DNA of 64,000 bases from Phytomonospora endophytica (GTDB lineage Bacteria; Actinomycetota; Actinomycetes; Mycobacteriales; Micromonosporaceae). Each line of letters begins with the position of its first letter. The stretch's first letter is position 1. Shown piece after piece: positions 1 to 8,787 of this stretch. The stretch is from NCBI RefSeq assembly GCF_014202425.1, contig NZ_JACHGT010000006.1, positions 400,652-464,651 of the forward strand, given 5' to 3'. Position numbers and translations under genes: made by a program. The notes under the pieces were generated by a model that was given only the letters and a program-made list of their open reading frames with translations, was not told the origin of the DNA and did not search any database.

Positions 1-165
1 GCGTCGCCACCCGCGAGCCTCAGCCCTCGCAACCCGCGAGCCCCAGCCCGCACTACCCGCGAGCCCGAGCCCCCCGCGAGCGCGAGCCCTCACCCCGCGA
101 CCCCGAGCCCTCACGCCGCAACCCCCAGCCCACACCCCACAACCCCCAGCCCCCATCTCAGCCCC
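1..165. repeat. Degenerate short tandem repeat
   Basis: Roughly seven imperfect units of about 17-23 bp follow the pattern CCGCGAGCCCCAGCCC, drifting to CCACAACCCCCAGCCC at the right end. The block has no plausible coding frame and lies upstream of the tmk fusion gene. It may be the end of a longer array that starts outside the window. Its function is unknown. Confidence 0.6.
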
Positions 166-448
166 CCTTCAGCTTCGCGCGCTCTACTTGAACTGATCCG
201 GGCGCCACGCCCGGATCGCCACTACTCCCGTCTCGCCGTCGTCCACCGAACCCGGACGTGGCATTCTCTCCCCCTCCACCAGGGCGGACGCGGACGGCGG
301 CGGGGCGGTGTGGCGGCGCGAGAACCTTCGCGACGGGCGGCGTTGCCGCCGCAGTGCGGTATGACTCAGACCACCGTATTAGTCTGACTCGACAGTGAGT
401 TGGCTACACATGACGGTCGACGCACGGAGGAAGGGACGCGCCAAGGAC
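166..448. other. Gene-free upstream region of the MFS-tmk gene
   Basis: No credible CDS lies here. The last 90 bases are less G+C-rich and include a TATTAG box near 377, so the promoter of the MFS-tmk gene is probably in this stretch. I could not pair it with a convincing -35 element. Confidence 0.4.
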
Positions 449-2626
449 ATGTCAGCCGCGACAGATCTTCGCGCGATCCTGCGCATTCGCCCCTTCCGCC
501 GCCTGTGGGCGGTGCTCGGCCTCTCCGCGCTCGGCGACTGGCTCGGCCTGCTCGCCACGTCGCTCTTCGCCGCCAGCCAGGTCGAGGGCGCCACGGCCCA
601 GGGCCTCGCCTTCGGCTCGGTCATCGCCGTACGGCTCCTCCCCTCGCTCGTGCTGGGTCCCCTCGCCGGGATCTTCGCCGACCGCTGGGACCGCCGCCTC
701 ACCATGGCGATCTGCGACATGCTGCGCTTCGCCCTCTTCGCCTCGATCCCGCTGGTCGGCCTCGCCTTCAACGGCGGCGTCCGCGCGGTCGGCTACGCCG
801 CGATCGCGCAGTTCGCCATCGAGGCCGTCGCGATGGTGTGGATGCCGGCCAAGGAGGCCGCCGTCCCGAACCTGCTGCCCAAGGCGCGCCTCGAAACCGC
901 GAACCAGCTCACCCTGGTCACCACCTACGGCCTCACCCCGGTGCTCGCCGCCGGTGTCCTCGGCCTGCTGACCAGCTTCGACGCCGAGCTCGTGTCCGGC
1001 CTCGGGCGCTGGGCGACGGCCGTCGACCTGGCCCTGTACTTCAACGCCCTGACCTTCCTGGCCGCCGCGCTCGTCGTGATCACCATGATCCCCGAGCTGA
1101 GCCAGCGCAAGAACGGCCACGGCCCGCCCGGCGCCGAACCGAAGAAGCAGGGCATGCTGCGCGAGTTCGCCGACGGCTGGAAGTACGTCGGCCGCACGAA
1201 ACTCGTCCGCGGCCTCGTCCTCGGCATCCTCGGCGCCTTCGCCAGCGCCGGCGTCGTCATCGGCACCGCGCAGTTCTACGCCAAGGCCCTCGGCGGCGGC
1301 GACGCGACCTTCTCGACGCTCTTCGCGACCCTGTTCATCGGCCTCGGCATCGGCATCGTCGCCGGACCGAAGATCGTTGGGCAGCTGTCCCGGCGCCGCT
1401 GGTTCGGCCTGAGCATCATCCTCGCCGGGTGCGCCGTCATCCTCGACTCCATCGCGCCCCACGTGGCCGTGGCGATGCTCGGTACCTTCCTGGTCGGCGC
1501 GGGCGCCGGCATGGCCTTCCTGTCGGGCATCACGCTCCTCGGCGGCGAGGTCGCCGACGACGTGCGCGGCCGCATCTTCGCGTTCATCAACACCGCCGCC
1601 CGCGTCGTGCTCATGGCCACGATCGCCGGTTCGGGCCTCATCGCCGGTTTCGGGCTCGCCCGCCGCGTCGACTGGGGCGTGTTCCACGTCGACCTGTCGG
1701 CCACGCGCTTCCTGCTGCTGGCCGCCGGGATCATCGGCATCACGACGGGCCTGTCGGCGCTCCGCCAGATGGACGACAAGCCGGGCGTGCCGGTCCTCAA
1801 GGACGTGTGGAGCTCCATTCGCGGCCGTCCCCTCAGCCTCGGGCAGCCCGCCGAGGGCACCGGCTTCTTCATCGTCTTCGAAGGCGGCGACGGCTCCGGC
1901 AAGTCCTCCCAGGTCGTCAAGCTCGCCGCGCACCTGCGTCTCACCGGCCGCGACGTCGTCTTGACCCGCGAACCCGGCGCCACCGACATCGGCCGCCGCA
2001 TCCGCACCCTCGTCCTCGACCCGTCGACGGGTTCGGAGCCGTCCCCGCGCGCCGAGGCGCTGTTGTACGCCGCCGACCGCGCCCACCACGTCGCCACGAT
2101 CGTGCGGCCGGCGCTGCGCTCGGGCAAGGTCGTCATCTCCGACCGCTACGTCGACTCCTCCCTGGCCTACCAGGGCGGCGGGCGCGACCTGCCCACCGAA
2201 GAGGTCGCGTGGCTGTCGGACTGGGCCACGGCCTCCCTCAAGCCCGACCTCGTCGTCCTCCTCGACATCGACCCCGCCGTCGGCCTCGCGCGCGCCTCCG
2301 GCCGTGCCGGGCACGACCACATCGAGCGCGAGTCCCTCGCCTTCCACGAGAAGGTCCGCTACAAGTTCCTCGACATCGCCGCCGAGGACCCCCGCCGCTA
2401 CCTCGTGGTCGACGCGACCCTCAGCGAGGACGAGATCTTCGCACTCGTCAGGGCCCGCGTCGGTGAGCGCCTCCCCGTCCCCGACGACGACGGCGCCGTC
2501 ACGCCCGGGAGCCTCACCACCGACGACGACCTGCGCGACTCCGACCTGCCCGAGGACCCGTCGACGGCTCAGCTCTTCGAAGGCCTCGACGACCCCCGCG
2601 CAGCTGCGCGGGAGGCCGGCGCGTGA
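449..2626 (+). CDS. tmk: MFS-type membrane domain fused to thymidylate kinase
   Basis: The 725-residue protein joins an N-terminal MFS-like domain (about residues 5-425, many hydrophobic segments) to a C-terminal dTMP kinase that phosphorylates dTMP to dTDP for DNA precursor supply. The kinase part shows the P-loop GGDGSGKSS, the REPG motif and DRYVDSSLAYQG. Such fusions are known in actinobacteria, where the membrane domain has no settled substrate. ATG 449 was preferred because GGAGGAAGGGA precedes it; a GTG at 395 and an ATG at 410 are in-frame alternatives. The stop overlaps the GTG of holB by 4 bp, so the two are probably co-translated. Confidence 0.93.
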   Translation: MSAATDLRAILRIRPFRRLWAVLGLSALGDWLGLLATSLFAASQVEGATAQGLAFGSVIAVRLLPSLVLGPLAGIFADRWDRRLTMAICDMLRFALFASIPLVGLAFNGGVRAVGYAAIAQFAIEAVAMVWMPAKEAAVPNLLPKARLETANQLTLVTTYGLTPVLAAGVLGLLTSFDAELVSGLGRWATAVDLALYFNALTFLAAALVVITMIPELSQRKNGHGPPGAEPKKQGMLREFADGWKYVGRTKLVRGLVLGILGAFASAGVVIGTAQFYAKALGGGDATFSTLFATLFIGLGIGIVAGPKIVGQLSRRRWFGLSIILAGCAVILDSIAPHVAVAMLGTFLVGAGAGMAFLSGITLLGGEVADDVRGRIFAFINTAARVVLMATIAGSGLIAGFGLARRVDWGVFHVDLSATRFLLLAAGIIGITTGLSALRQMDDKPGVPVLKDVWSSIRGRPLSLGQPAEGTGFFIVFEGGDGSGKSSQVVKLAAHLRLTGRDVVLTREPGATDIGRRIRTLVLDPSTGSEPSPRAEALLYAADRAHHVATIVRPALRSGKVVISDRYVDSSLAYQGGGRDLPTEEVAWLSDWATASLKPDLVVLLDIDPAVGLARASGRAGHDHIERESLAFHEKVRYKFLDIAAEDPRRYLVVDATLSEDEIFALVRARVGERLPVPDDDGAVTPGSLTTDDDLRDSDLPEDPSTAQLFEGLDDPRAAAREAGA

Positions 2627-3807
2627 GCGCGCCCGTCTTCGACGAACTCGTCGGCCAGGACGAGGTCGTCGGCATCCTCGACGCGGCGGTGACGGCCGGG
2701 CAGGCTGTCCTGTCGGGCGTCGGCGGGGACACCTCGGCGATGACGCACTCGTGGCTGTTCACGGGTCCGCCCGGGTCGGGACGCTCCGTCGCGGCCCGTG
2801 CCCTGGCCGCCGCCCTGCAATGCCCCAAAGGCGGCTGTGACGCCTGCGGAGCCTGCCACACGGCCCGCGCGGGCACGCACGCCGACGTGCGCTTCGTCGT
2901 CCCCGACGGCCTGTCCATCGGCGTCGGGGAGATGCGCTCGCTCGTCACGCGGGCGCAGAGCGCGCCGACGCAGGGCCGCTGGCAGATCCTGCTCATCGAG
3001 GACGCCGACCGCCTCACCGAGGCCGCCGGGAACGCCCTGCTGAAGTCGATCGAGGAGCCGCCCTCGCGGACGGTGTTCCTGCTGTGCGCGCCCTCCGTCG
3101 ACGACGTGCTCGTCACGATCCGCTCGCGCTGCCGGGTGGTCGCGCTGCGCCAGCCCCCGGCCGCCGCGATCGCGCGGCTGCTCGTCGACCGCGACGGCGT
3201 CGACCCCGCGATCGCCGACACGATGGCTTCGGTCGCGCAGGGCCACGTCGGCCGCGCCCGCAGGCTCGCCCGCGACGCCGAGGCCCGCGAACGCCGCGCC
3301 GCCGTCCTCGGGGTGCCGCGCCGGCTGACCGGTGTCGGCGCCTGCTTCGACGCCGCCGACGCCCTCATCACCGCCGCCGAGACCGAGGCCGCGGCCTCCA
3401 CCAACGAACTCGCCGTCCGCGAGAAGGCCGAACTGGAGACCGCCCTCGGCAAGGGCGGCAGCGGCAAGGGCGCGGCGAAGGCGACGAGGGGCACCGCCGG
3501 GCTCGTCAAGGACCTGGAGAAGCGGCAGAAGTCGCGGCTCACCAGGGCCCAGCGCGACGCCCTCGACCGGGCCCTGGTCGACCTCGCGGCCTTCTACCGC
3601 GACGTGCTCGTGAACCGCTTCGGCGCGCGGGTCCCCTTGGTGCACACCGATCTCGCCGACGCGTCACGTGCCGCGTCGGGCGCCTTCTCGGCGGAGAGCA
3701 TCGTGCGCCGGATCGACGCGATCCTGCGCTGCCGGGAGGCGATCGAGAAGAACGTCCGGCCGCGCATCGCCGTCGAGACGCTGATGCTGCACCTGTGGCG
3801 GGGCTGA
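2623..3807 (+). CDS. holB: DNA polymerase III delta-prime subunit
   Basis: This 394-residue AAA+ clamp-loader subunit acts in the replisome to open and load the sliding clamp. The sequence shows the modified P-loop GPPGSGRS, a four-Cys zinc module (CPKGGCDACGAC), a Walker B-like LIEDAD and the SRC motif of clamp-loader arginine fingers (IRSRCR). It starts with GTG inside the end of tmk (4-bp overlap), the common actinobacterial tmk-holB arrangement. Its stop is 1 bp from the stop of the convergent hydrolase gene. Confidence 0.94.
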   Translation: MSAPVFDELVGQDEVVGILDAAVTAGQAVLSGVGGDTSAMTHSWLFTGPPGSGRSVAARALAAALQCPKGGCDACGACHTARAGTHADVRFVVPDGLSIGVGEMRSLVTRAQSAPTQGRWQILLIEDADRLTEAAGNALLKSIEEPPSRTVFLLCAPSVDDVLVTIRSRCRVVALRQPPAAAIARLLVDRDGVDPAIADTMASVAQGHVGRARRLARDAEARERRAAVLGVPRRLTGVGACFDAADALITAAETEAAASTNELAVREKAELETALGKGGSGKGAAKATRGTAGLVKDLEKRQKSRLTRAQRDALDRALVDLAAFYRDVLVNRFGARVPLVHTDLADASRAASGAFSAESIVRRIDAILRCREAIEKNVRPRIAVETLMLHLWRG

Positions 3808-3808
3808 G

Positions 3809-4384
3809 TCAGTCCTTCGGCCACACGGTCTCGTCGAGGAAGTTCTCGACGGCCGCGACGATCCCGCCCATGACCTTGAGGGACTCGCCGAGTCCGCCGG
3901 GGACGTAGAAGCCGTGATCGGCGTCGGGGATCTCGTGCACGTACGGCGTCAGTTCCCTCGCCAGCGCGGAGTTCCAGGACCTGTCGCCGGTCCCGCCGAT
4001 GAGCAGGAAGGGCGCCGTCGCCCGCCGCAGCCCGTCGACGATGCGCGGGCTGATCAGCAGGGGTGTGAGCCACACGGCCGGATTGCCGTGCTCGGCGGCG
4101 AAACCGGTCGCGAAGCTGCCGAGCGATTTGGCGATGACCAGCGACTTCGCCGGACCGTGCGTGGCGAACGCCGGTGCGAGGTCGACGTCGGTCCACGGTC
4201 CGCGTTCGTCGCCTTCGAGGTGGGTGAGCCCCACCCCGGGATCCATGCGGCTCCACCACATGTAGTCGACGTCGGCCCCCCGGGACTCGGCGGCGTCGGC
4301 GGGGTAAAGGCACCACGGCGTGTAGGGCCCGCCACGGCCGCCGGGAATGATCAGTGCTCGTTTCGTAACTGTCGCATCCGTCAC
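3809..4384 (-). CDS. Alpha/beta-hydrolase family protein
   Basis: A 191-residue cytoplasmic protein of alpha/beta-hydrolase type. It begins with a strand and loop (ALIIPGGRGG), has a nucleophile-elbow-like AKSLGS and a late DADHGF that would supply the catalytic His. GTG 4384 was chosen because TAGGTT lies 7 nt upstream on the minus strand, suggesting a leaderless transcript, and because the upstream extension is unlike the family. It diverges from the MerB-like gene across 49 bp. The substrate cannot be told from sequence. Confidence 0.75.
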   Translation of the reverse strand: MTDATVTKRALIIPGGRGGPYTPWCLYPADAAESRGADVDYMWWSRMDPGVGLTHLEGDERGPWTDVDLAPAFATHGPAKSLVIAKSLGSFATGFAAEHGNPAVWLTPLLISPRIVDGLRRATAPFLLIGGTGDRSWNSALARELTPYVHEIPDADHGFYVPGGLGESLKVMGGIVAAVENFLDETVWPKD

Positions 4385-4433
4385 GGCTGTGAACCTAACC
4401 GGCCGGGTCGCGGAGCCGCTACCCTCAGGCCGC
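4385..4433. promoter_or_regulatory. Divergent leaderless promoter pair
   Basis: Within 49 bp there are two -10-like boxes. TAGGTT (minus strand, 4397-4392) ends 7 nt before the GTG at 4384. TACCCT (4420-4425) ends 8 nt before the ATG at 4434. Neither start has a Shine-Dalgarno sequence. Both genes are probably transcribed from their first codon; -35 elements are not obvious. Confidence 0.5.
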
Positions 4434-5099
4434 ATGGCAGCCGATCTCGTCGACATTCGTACGTTCGTTTATGAGTGGTTCGCCCGAACCGGCGCCCCGC
4501 CGTCCTTAATGGACATCGGCCGCGCTCATGCCCTCGACGAGCCGGCGGTCGTGGCCGCGCTCCGGTCCCTTCACGATGGACATCTGCTGGTCCTGGACGA
4601 GCTCCGCCGGGACATCGTCATGGCGCATCCGTGGGCGTCGTCGCCGATGGGCTTCGTCGTCGCGGGCCCGGACCAGAAGTGGTGGGGCGGTTGCGCGTGG
4701 GACTCCTTCGCGATCCCGGCTCTGGTGGGCCGGACGTGTTTGGTGGCGACGCATTGTGGTGGTTGCGGCGCGGCCTTGGCGCTGGACGTGAAACCGGATC
4801 GGGCCCCGATCGAGCCGTGGGTGGCGCATCTGCCGGTCCCGGTGCTGAGGCAGTGGGACGACGTGGTGGCGACGTGTTCGAAGCAGTTGCTGTTCTGCCG
4901 CGCGGCCCACGTGGACGAGTGGTGCGCGAGAACGGGAACGCCGAAGGGGGAGGTCCTGGATCTGCGGACACTGTGGACGCTGGCGACGCGCTGGTATCAC
5001 GGCCGCATGTCGAGGGAGTACCGGAGAAGGACCCCGGCCGAGGCGGGAGTGTTCTTCGCGGGGGTGGGACTGACGGGGGAGTTCTGGCGAACTGAGTAG
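4434..5099 (+). CDS. MerB-like (organomercurial lyase family) protein
   Basis: The 221-residue protein has the length and layout of alkylmercury lyase: an N-terminal winged-helix-like region (about 1-75) and then a core with CAWDSFAIPAL, matching the Cys-x-x-Asp of the MerB active site. A later LFCRAAH could hold the second catalytic Cys. MerB cleaves C-Hg bonds, but many actinobacterial homologues have no known mercury role, and no merA, merR or mer transport gene is visible here. ATG 4434 fits the family start and a leaderless promoter. The family is fairly sure; organomercurial activity is not. Confidence 0.72.
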   Translation: MAADLVDIRTFVYEWFARTGAPPSLMDIGRAHALDEPAVVAALRSLHDGHLLVLDELRRDIVMAHPWASSPMGFVVAGPDQKWWGGCAWDSFAIPALVGRTCLVATHCGGCGAALALDVKPDRAPIEPWVAHLPVPVLRQWDDVVATCSKQLLFCRAAHVDEWCARTGTPKGEVLDLRTLWTLATRWYHGRMSREYRRRTPAEAGVFFAGVGLTGEFWRTE

Positions 5100-5141
5100 A
5101 CGACGCCGAGGACATGAGGCGCTGCCCTGAAGGCCTCGACC

Positions 5142-5177
5142 TTCGCTTCGCGAGTCTCGAAGAGACCCGCGAAGCGA
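5142..5177. terminator. Long hairpin between convergent genes
   Basis: TCGCTTCGCG-a-GTCTC pairs with GAGAC-c-CGCGAAGCGA: 15 bp with one A/C mismatch and a 4-nt loop. It lies between the convergent MerB-like and dimethylargininase genes, so it can stop transcription from either side. There is no U-tract. Confidence 0.6.
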
Positions 5178-5211
5178 GTTCCGGATCCGGGGACGGAGCC
5201 CCGGCGGGGGT

Positions 5212-5232
5212 GCTGGGGGCAAAACCCCCAGC
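5212..5232. terminator. Second hairpin between convergent genes
   Basis: GCTGGGGG-caaaa-CCCCCAGC forms an 8-bp perfect stem just before the end of the minus-strand gene at 5248. With the hairpin at 5142-5177 it makes a double bidirectional terminator. Confidence 0.6.
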
Positions 5233-5247
5233 CGGTCTAACCCGCGC

Positions 5248-6063
5248 CTACAGACGCAACTCCGAAATACAGCACTTCACGCTGCCCCCACCCTTCTTCA
5301 GCTCCGAAAGGTCGATCGGCACCGCCCGGTAGCCCCGCGACTCCAGTTTCGCGGCCATGCCCGTCGCCTCGGCGTTGACGAACACGTTGCGGCCGTCCGA
5401 CACGAGGTTCAGCCCGAACGCCAGCGCGTCGGCCTCATCGGCGATGACGGCCCCGGGAAACAGCTGTCGCAGGACCTTCCGCGACGAGGCGCTGAACGCC
5501 TGCGGGTAGTACGTGATCGTCTCGTCGTCGAGGACCGCGAGCGCGGTGTCGAGGTGGTAGAAGCGGTCGTCGACCAGCTTCAGCGACACCACGGGCCGTC
5601 CCAGCGCCTCGCCCGCCTCGGCGTGCGCGCGGGGGTCGGTGCGGAAGCCGTATCCGGCGAGGATGAACCCCGGCCCCGGCACGTACGCGAAGTCGCCTTC
5701 GCCCTCGTTGGTCTCGGTCGGCGCGACGAAGCGCCATCCGGCGGCGCGGAACCACTTCTCGTAGGCGGCGGCCTCGGGCTGGCGCTGCGGGTAGCGGAAG
5801 CGGGCTCCGTAGACCGCTCCGTCGACCATGAACGCCCCGTTGGCGGCGTAGACCATGTCCGGCAGGCCGGCCTCGGGCTCGATGGTGTGCACCGTGTGGC
5901 CGTGCTCGGTGAGCGCTTCGCAGAGGGTCTTCCACTGGTTCACGGCGAGCGCGGTGTCGACCGGGGCGGTCGTGTCCATCCACGGGTTGATGGCGTACGA
6001 GACGGTGTAGTGCTCCGGGGGGCACAGGAGGTAGGTGCGCGACGTTGCGCTGGTGTCGGTCAT
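5248..6063 (-). CDS. Dimethylargininase / amidinotransferase-fold hydrolase
   Basis: This 271-residue guanidine-modifying enzyme resembles N(G),N(G)-dimethylarginine dimethylaminohydrolase, which yields citrulline and dimethylamine. The catalytic set is recognisable: an acidic EGEGDF near 120-125, the His in FYHLDTAL (about 170) and a C-terminal GGSVKCCISELR carrying the nucleophilic Cys (264 or 265). The annotated start has AAAGGA 6 nt upstream; an upstream in-frame extension of 44 codons is rejected. It is transcribed alone, divergent from the lipoprotein gene. Related arginine or ornithine-type deiminases of the same fold cannot be excluded. Confidence 0.82.
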   Translation of the reverse strand: MTDTSATSRTYLLCPPEHYTVSYAINPWMDTTAPVDTALAVNQWKTLCEALTEHGHTVHTIEPEAGLPDMVYAANGAFMVDGAVYGARFRYPQRQPEAAAYEKWFRAAGWRFVAPTETNEGEGDFAYVPGPGFILAGYGFRTDPRAHAEAGEALGRPVVSLKLVDDRFYHLDTALAVLDDETITYYPQAFSASSRKVLRQLFPGAVIADEADALAFGLNLVSDGRNVFVNAEATGMAAKLESRGYRAVPIDLSELKKGGGSVKCCISELRL

Positions 6064-6296
6064 CGAGGTCCTTTGCGGATGAGCAGGCCGGTCGTCAAGG
6101 GGACCGGGCGTACCGGATTTGGATCGTACTTGCCCGTGCGAGGGACCCGGCACGTCCGATCGGACGGTTCGGCGCGGGGGTCCCGGCGTGTACAACGACC
6201 AGCGGGTACGTGGGGCAGCGGTGGGGTGACGTGGGCCTCAGCGAGGGTCCGTGCCGTTTCACGGAACGGCCTCACGTTCGCCGCCGTCCAAGCCGC

Positions 6297-8222
6297 ATGC
6301 GAGACACCAAGCCCAAGGCGCCCATCGCGGTGGTGCCACTTCTCCTCGTCGCGGGTCTGCTCGCCGCGTGCACCTCTCGTGAGGACACCGCCGACCTGCG
6401 GCCTCCGGTCGACGCGAAGCTCGTCGCGTACGACTCCTGCGACCACGCGCTGACCAGCCTGCGGGCGGCGGTGCTGCCCTATGTCGGACCGTGGGGGATC
6501 GACGTGTCCGGCGGGGACTCCTTCCGTGGGCCGGGGACGACCGCCGACGGTGAGGACAAGGCCGCCGCGGCGCCGGAGTCGGCGACCGGTTCGGCGCCCG
6601 CGGACCCCTATTCGACGACGAATGTGCAAGAGGCCGGTATCGATGAGCCCGACATCGTCAAGACCGACGGGAAGCGCATCCTGATCCTGCGCGACAACGT
6701 GCTGCGGGTGGTCGACGCGACGTCCCGTCAGGTCGCGAAGGACATTCCGCTGTCGTTCAAGGAGGACGGCAGCGGCATGTACTACGGGGCGACGTCGATG
6801 CTGTTGTCCGGTGACAAGGTCTTCGTGCTCAGCCAGAACCAGGGGATCTACGAGTACGGCAACGGCGCCACGGACAAGATGTGGGACGGTGGCGGCGGTC
6901 TCCAGGTGGCCGTGGTGGACCTCGCGCTGGGCTCGGTGACCGAGACCTTCCACTTCACCGGCAACGAGGTCGACACGCGCCAGTACGGCAGTGTCGTGCG
7001 GGTCGTGGCGAGTTCGACACCGCACCTGCGCTTCCCGGGCGGGGAGGAGGGCGATTCGCCGTCGGAGAGCGCGGCCCGTAACCGGGACGCCGTGAAGGAG
7101 TCCACGATCGGCGACTGGATGCCGCGCTACCGCCACCAGACGGCCGATGGGACGACGAACGAGGGCACGATCGGGTGCGAGTCGATGAAGCACGCGTTCG
7201 CGTACTCGGCGACGTCGATGCTCACCGTCTTGACCTTCGACCTCAACGCGCCCCTGGGCGACGGTGCCCCGGTCACGATCGTCGCCGACGGTCAGACCGT
7301 CTACGGTTCGCCGACCGCGCTGTACGTCGCCAACGACCGCCGCGCCTTCACCGCCAGTGCGCCCGAGACGGGGACGGAGCTGTACCGCTTCGACGTGACG
7401 CAGCCCGGTCAGCCCGTGTACGCGGCCTCCGGGTCGGTCCCCGGGTACGTGCTCAACCAGTACTCGATGTCGGAGTTCGAGGGGCACCTGCGGGTCGCGA
7501 CGACGACCGATCCCTGGTCCTCGCGGTCGATGAAGAAATCGCACAGCGGCGTGTACGTGTTCAAACAGGACGGTCAGGCGCTCGTCGAGGTCGGCCGTGT
7601 CGAGGGACTCGGCAAGGACGAGCAGATCTACGCCGTCCGCTACGTCGGGCCGACCGCCTACGTCGTGACCTTCCGGCAGACCGATCCGCTCTATGTCGTC
7701 GATCTGGCCGTCCCGACGGCGCCCGCCGTCAAGGGCGAACTGAAGATCACCGGTTTTTCCTCCTACCTGCATCCCGTCGGGCCGGGCAGGCTCATCGGCG
7801 TCGGGCAGGAGGCCACCACGACGGGGATGTCGACGGCCGCGCAGATCTCGCTGTTCGACGTGTCCGACCCCGCCGCGCCCGGCAAACTCGCCGACTACGA
7901 AGTGGCCGGCGCGACCTCCGAGGCCCAGTACGACCCCCACGCGTTCCTCTACTGGGAACCCTCGAAGCTGCTCGTCGTGCCGATCGGGCCGAGCTGGAGC
8001 TTCGACGGCAGCGCTGACACGGCGGGCGGCGCGCTACTGCTCCGGGTCGAGGACACCGGACTGACCAAGGTCGGCGTCATCGCCCACCAGGGCGCCGACC
8101 TGTACACGTCGACGATCACGCGCTCGCTCGTCATCGGCGAGACACTGTGGACACTGTCCTACACGGGGCTCAAGGCGACGGGTCTCGACGGGAAGAACGA
8201 ACTGGCCTGGATCGAGGGCTGA
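6297..8222 (+). CDS. Beta-propeller lipoprotein (COG4880-type)
   Basis: A 641-residue exported lipoprotein. The signal peptide starts after MRDTKPK and ends in the lipobox LLAACTS, so the mature protein should begin with lipidated Cys. The rest matches the secreted C-terminal beta-propeller family, with the hallmark VQEAGIDEPDIVKTDG around residue 110 followed by repeated hydrophobic blade strands. It is probably on the outer face of the membrane; the ligand is unknown. ATG 6297 was chosen because the signal peptide follows it directly; the 84-codon upstream extension has no family similarity. A strong hairpin follows the stop. Confidence 0.85.
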   Translation: MRDTKPKAPIAVVPLLLVAGLLAACTSREDTADLRPPVDAKLVAYDSCDHALTSLRAAVLPYVGPWGIDVSGGDSFRGPGTTADGEDKAAAAPESATGSAPADPYSTTNVQEAGIDEPDIVKTDGKRILILRDNVLRVVDATSRQVAKDIPLSFKEDGSGMYYGATSMLLSGDKVFVLSQNQGIYEYGNGATDKMWDGGGGLQVAVVDLALGSVTETFHFTGNEVDTRQYGSVVRVVASSTPHLRFPGGEEGDSPSESAARNRDAVKESTIGDWMPRYRHQTADGTTNEGTIGCESMKHAFAYSATSMLTVLTFDLNAPLGDGAPVTIVADGQTVYGSPTALYVANDRRAFTASAPETGTELYRFDVTQPGQPVYAASGSVPGYVLNQYSMSEFEGHLRVATTTDPWSSRSMKKSHSGVYVFKQDGQALVEVGRVEGLGKDEQIYAVRYVGPTAYVVTFRQTDPLYVVDLAVPTAPAVKGELKITGFSSYLHPVGPGRLIGVGQEATTTGMSTAAQISLFDVSDPAAPGKLADYEVAGATSEAQYDPHAFLYWEPSKLLVVPIGPSWSFDGSADTAGGALLLRVEDTGLTKVGVIAHQGADLYTSTITRSLVIGETLWTLSYTGLKATGLDGKNELAWIEG

Positions 8223-8229
8223 CATATCG

Positions 8230-8255
8230 GGTCCGGGGGCGCGCACCCCCGGACC
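8230..8255 (+). terminator. Hairpin after the propeller lipoprotein
   Basis: GGTCCGGGGG-cgcgca-CCCCCGGACC is a perfect 10-bp stem starting 8 nt after the stop. It lacks a T-tract, as is usual for high-G+C terminators. Confidence 0.7.
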
Positions 8256-8263
8256 GCCCGAAA

Positions 8264-8336
8264 GGGCCGTCCGGCGGACAGTCCCGGCCCCACCATTAAC
8301 GAGTGATGACCCGCCGAGCCGGGCACCGGACGGCCC
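8264..8336. repeat. Inverted repeat with long spacer
   Basis: GGGCCGTCCGG (8264-8274) and CCGGACGGCCC (8326-8336) are perfect inverted copies 51 bp apart. The sequence between 8223 and 8400 has no gene. Together with the preceding hairpin it separates the lipoprotein gene from the convergent small gene at 8401. Confidence 0.5.
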
Positions 8337-8400
8337 GGCCCCACGGAAATTCCTGTCACCCGGCACCGTGGCCACTCAAGGCACACGACACCGGGGACGA

Positions 8401-8658
8401 CTACTGACCCGCTTCGGCCTCGGCACGCAACGCCCGCGACGCGACCTCGGCGTCGGCGAGCTGACACAGCTGCCGGACGATGTCGTCGACGGAGTTCTTC
8501 AGGTGGAAGCCGGCCTCACGCGCTGAGCACACGTCCGAGAGCTGGTCCCCCTGAATGTAGGAACGCAGCAGCTCGCGCGCCCGGGCCTGGAGGGACTCCA
8601 GCGAGTCGATCGCGTTGATCGCCTCCCGCGTCGCGTCGTGCTTGAGCCGGGACTTCAT
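8401..8658 (-). CDS. Small helical protein of unknown function
   Basis: An 85-residue acidic protein predicted to be mostly alpha-helical (heptad-like leucines in the middle) with three Cys and no signal peptide or membrane segment. Start ATG 8658 has GGGAG 7 nt upstream. It is divergent from the XRE/DUF5753 regulator gene across about 130 bp, so the two may share control. I do not recognise the family. Confidence 0.6.
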   Translation of the reverse strand: MKSRLKHDATREAINAIDSLESLQARARELLRSYIQGDQLSDVCSAREAGFHLKNSVDDIVRQLCQLADAEVASRALRAEAEAGQ

Positions 8659-8787
8659 CGCACTGCTCCCACCCGAGTGCTCGTGGCTTGGGTCACAGGT
8701 AGTCTCACACGACGAATGGCGAAACGCAACTAGCAGACGGAGATTTCGCACTACGTGTCAATCTCCATGCTGTGGGAGGATCACGCC

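Noticed and set aside
452-2347. Long minus-strand open frame opposite the MFS-tmk gene
   Set aside because: Antisense shadow of a strongly biased coding sequence; Glu/Gly/Arg-rich with no motifs. The plus strand encodes a complete recognisable protein.
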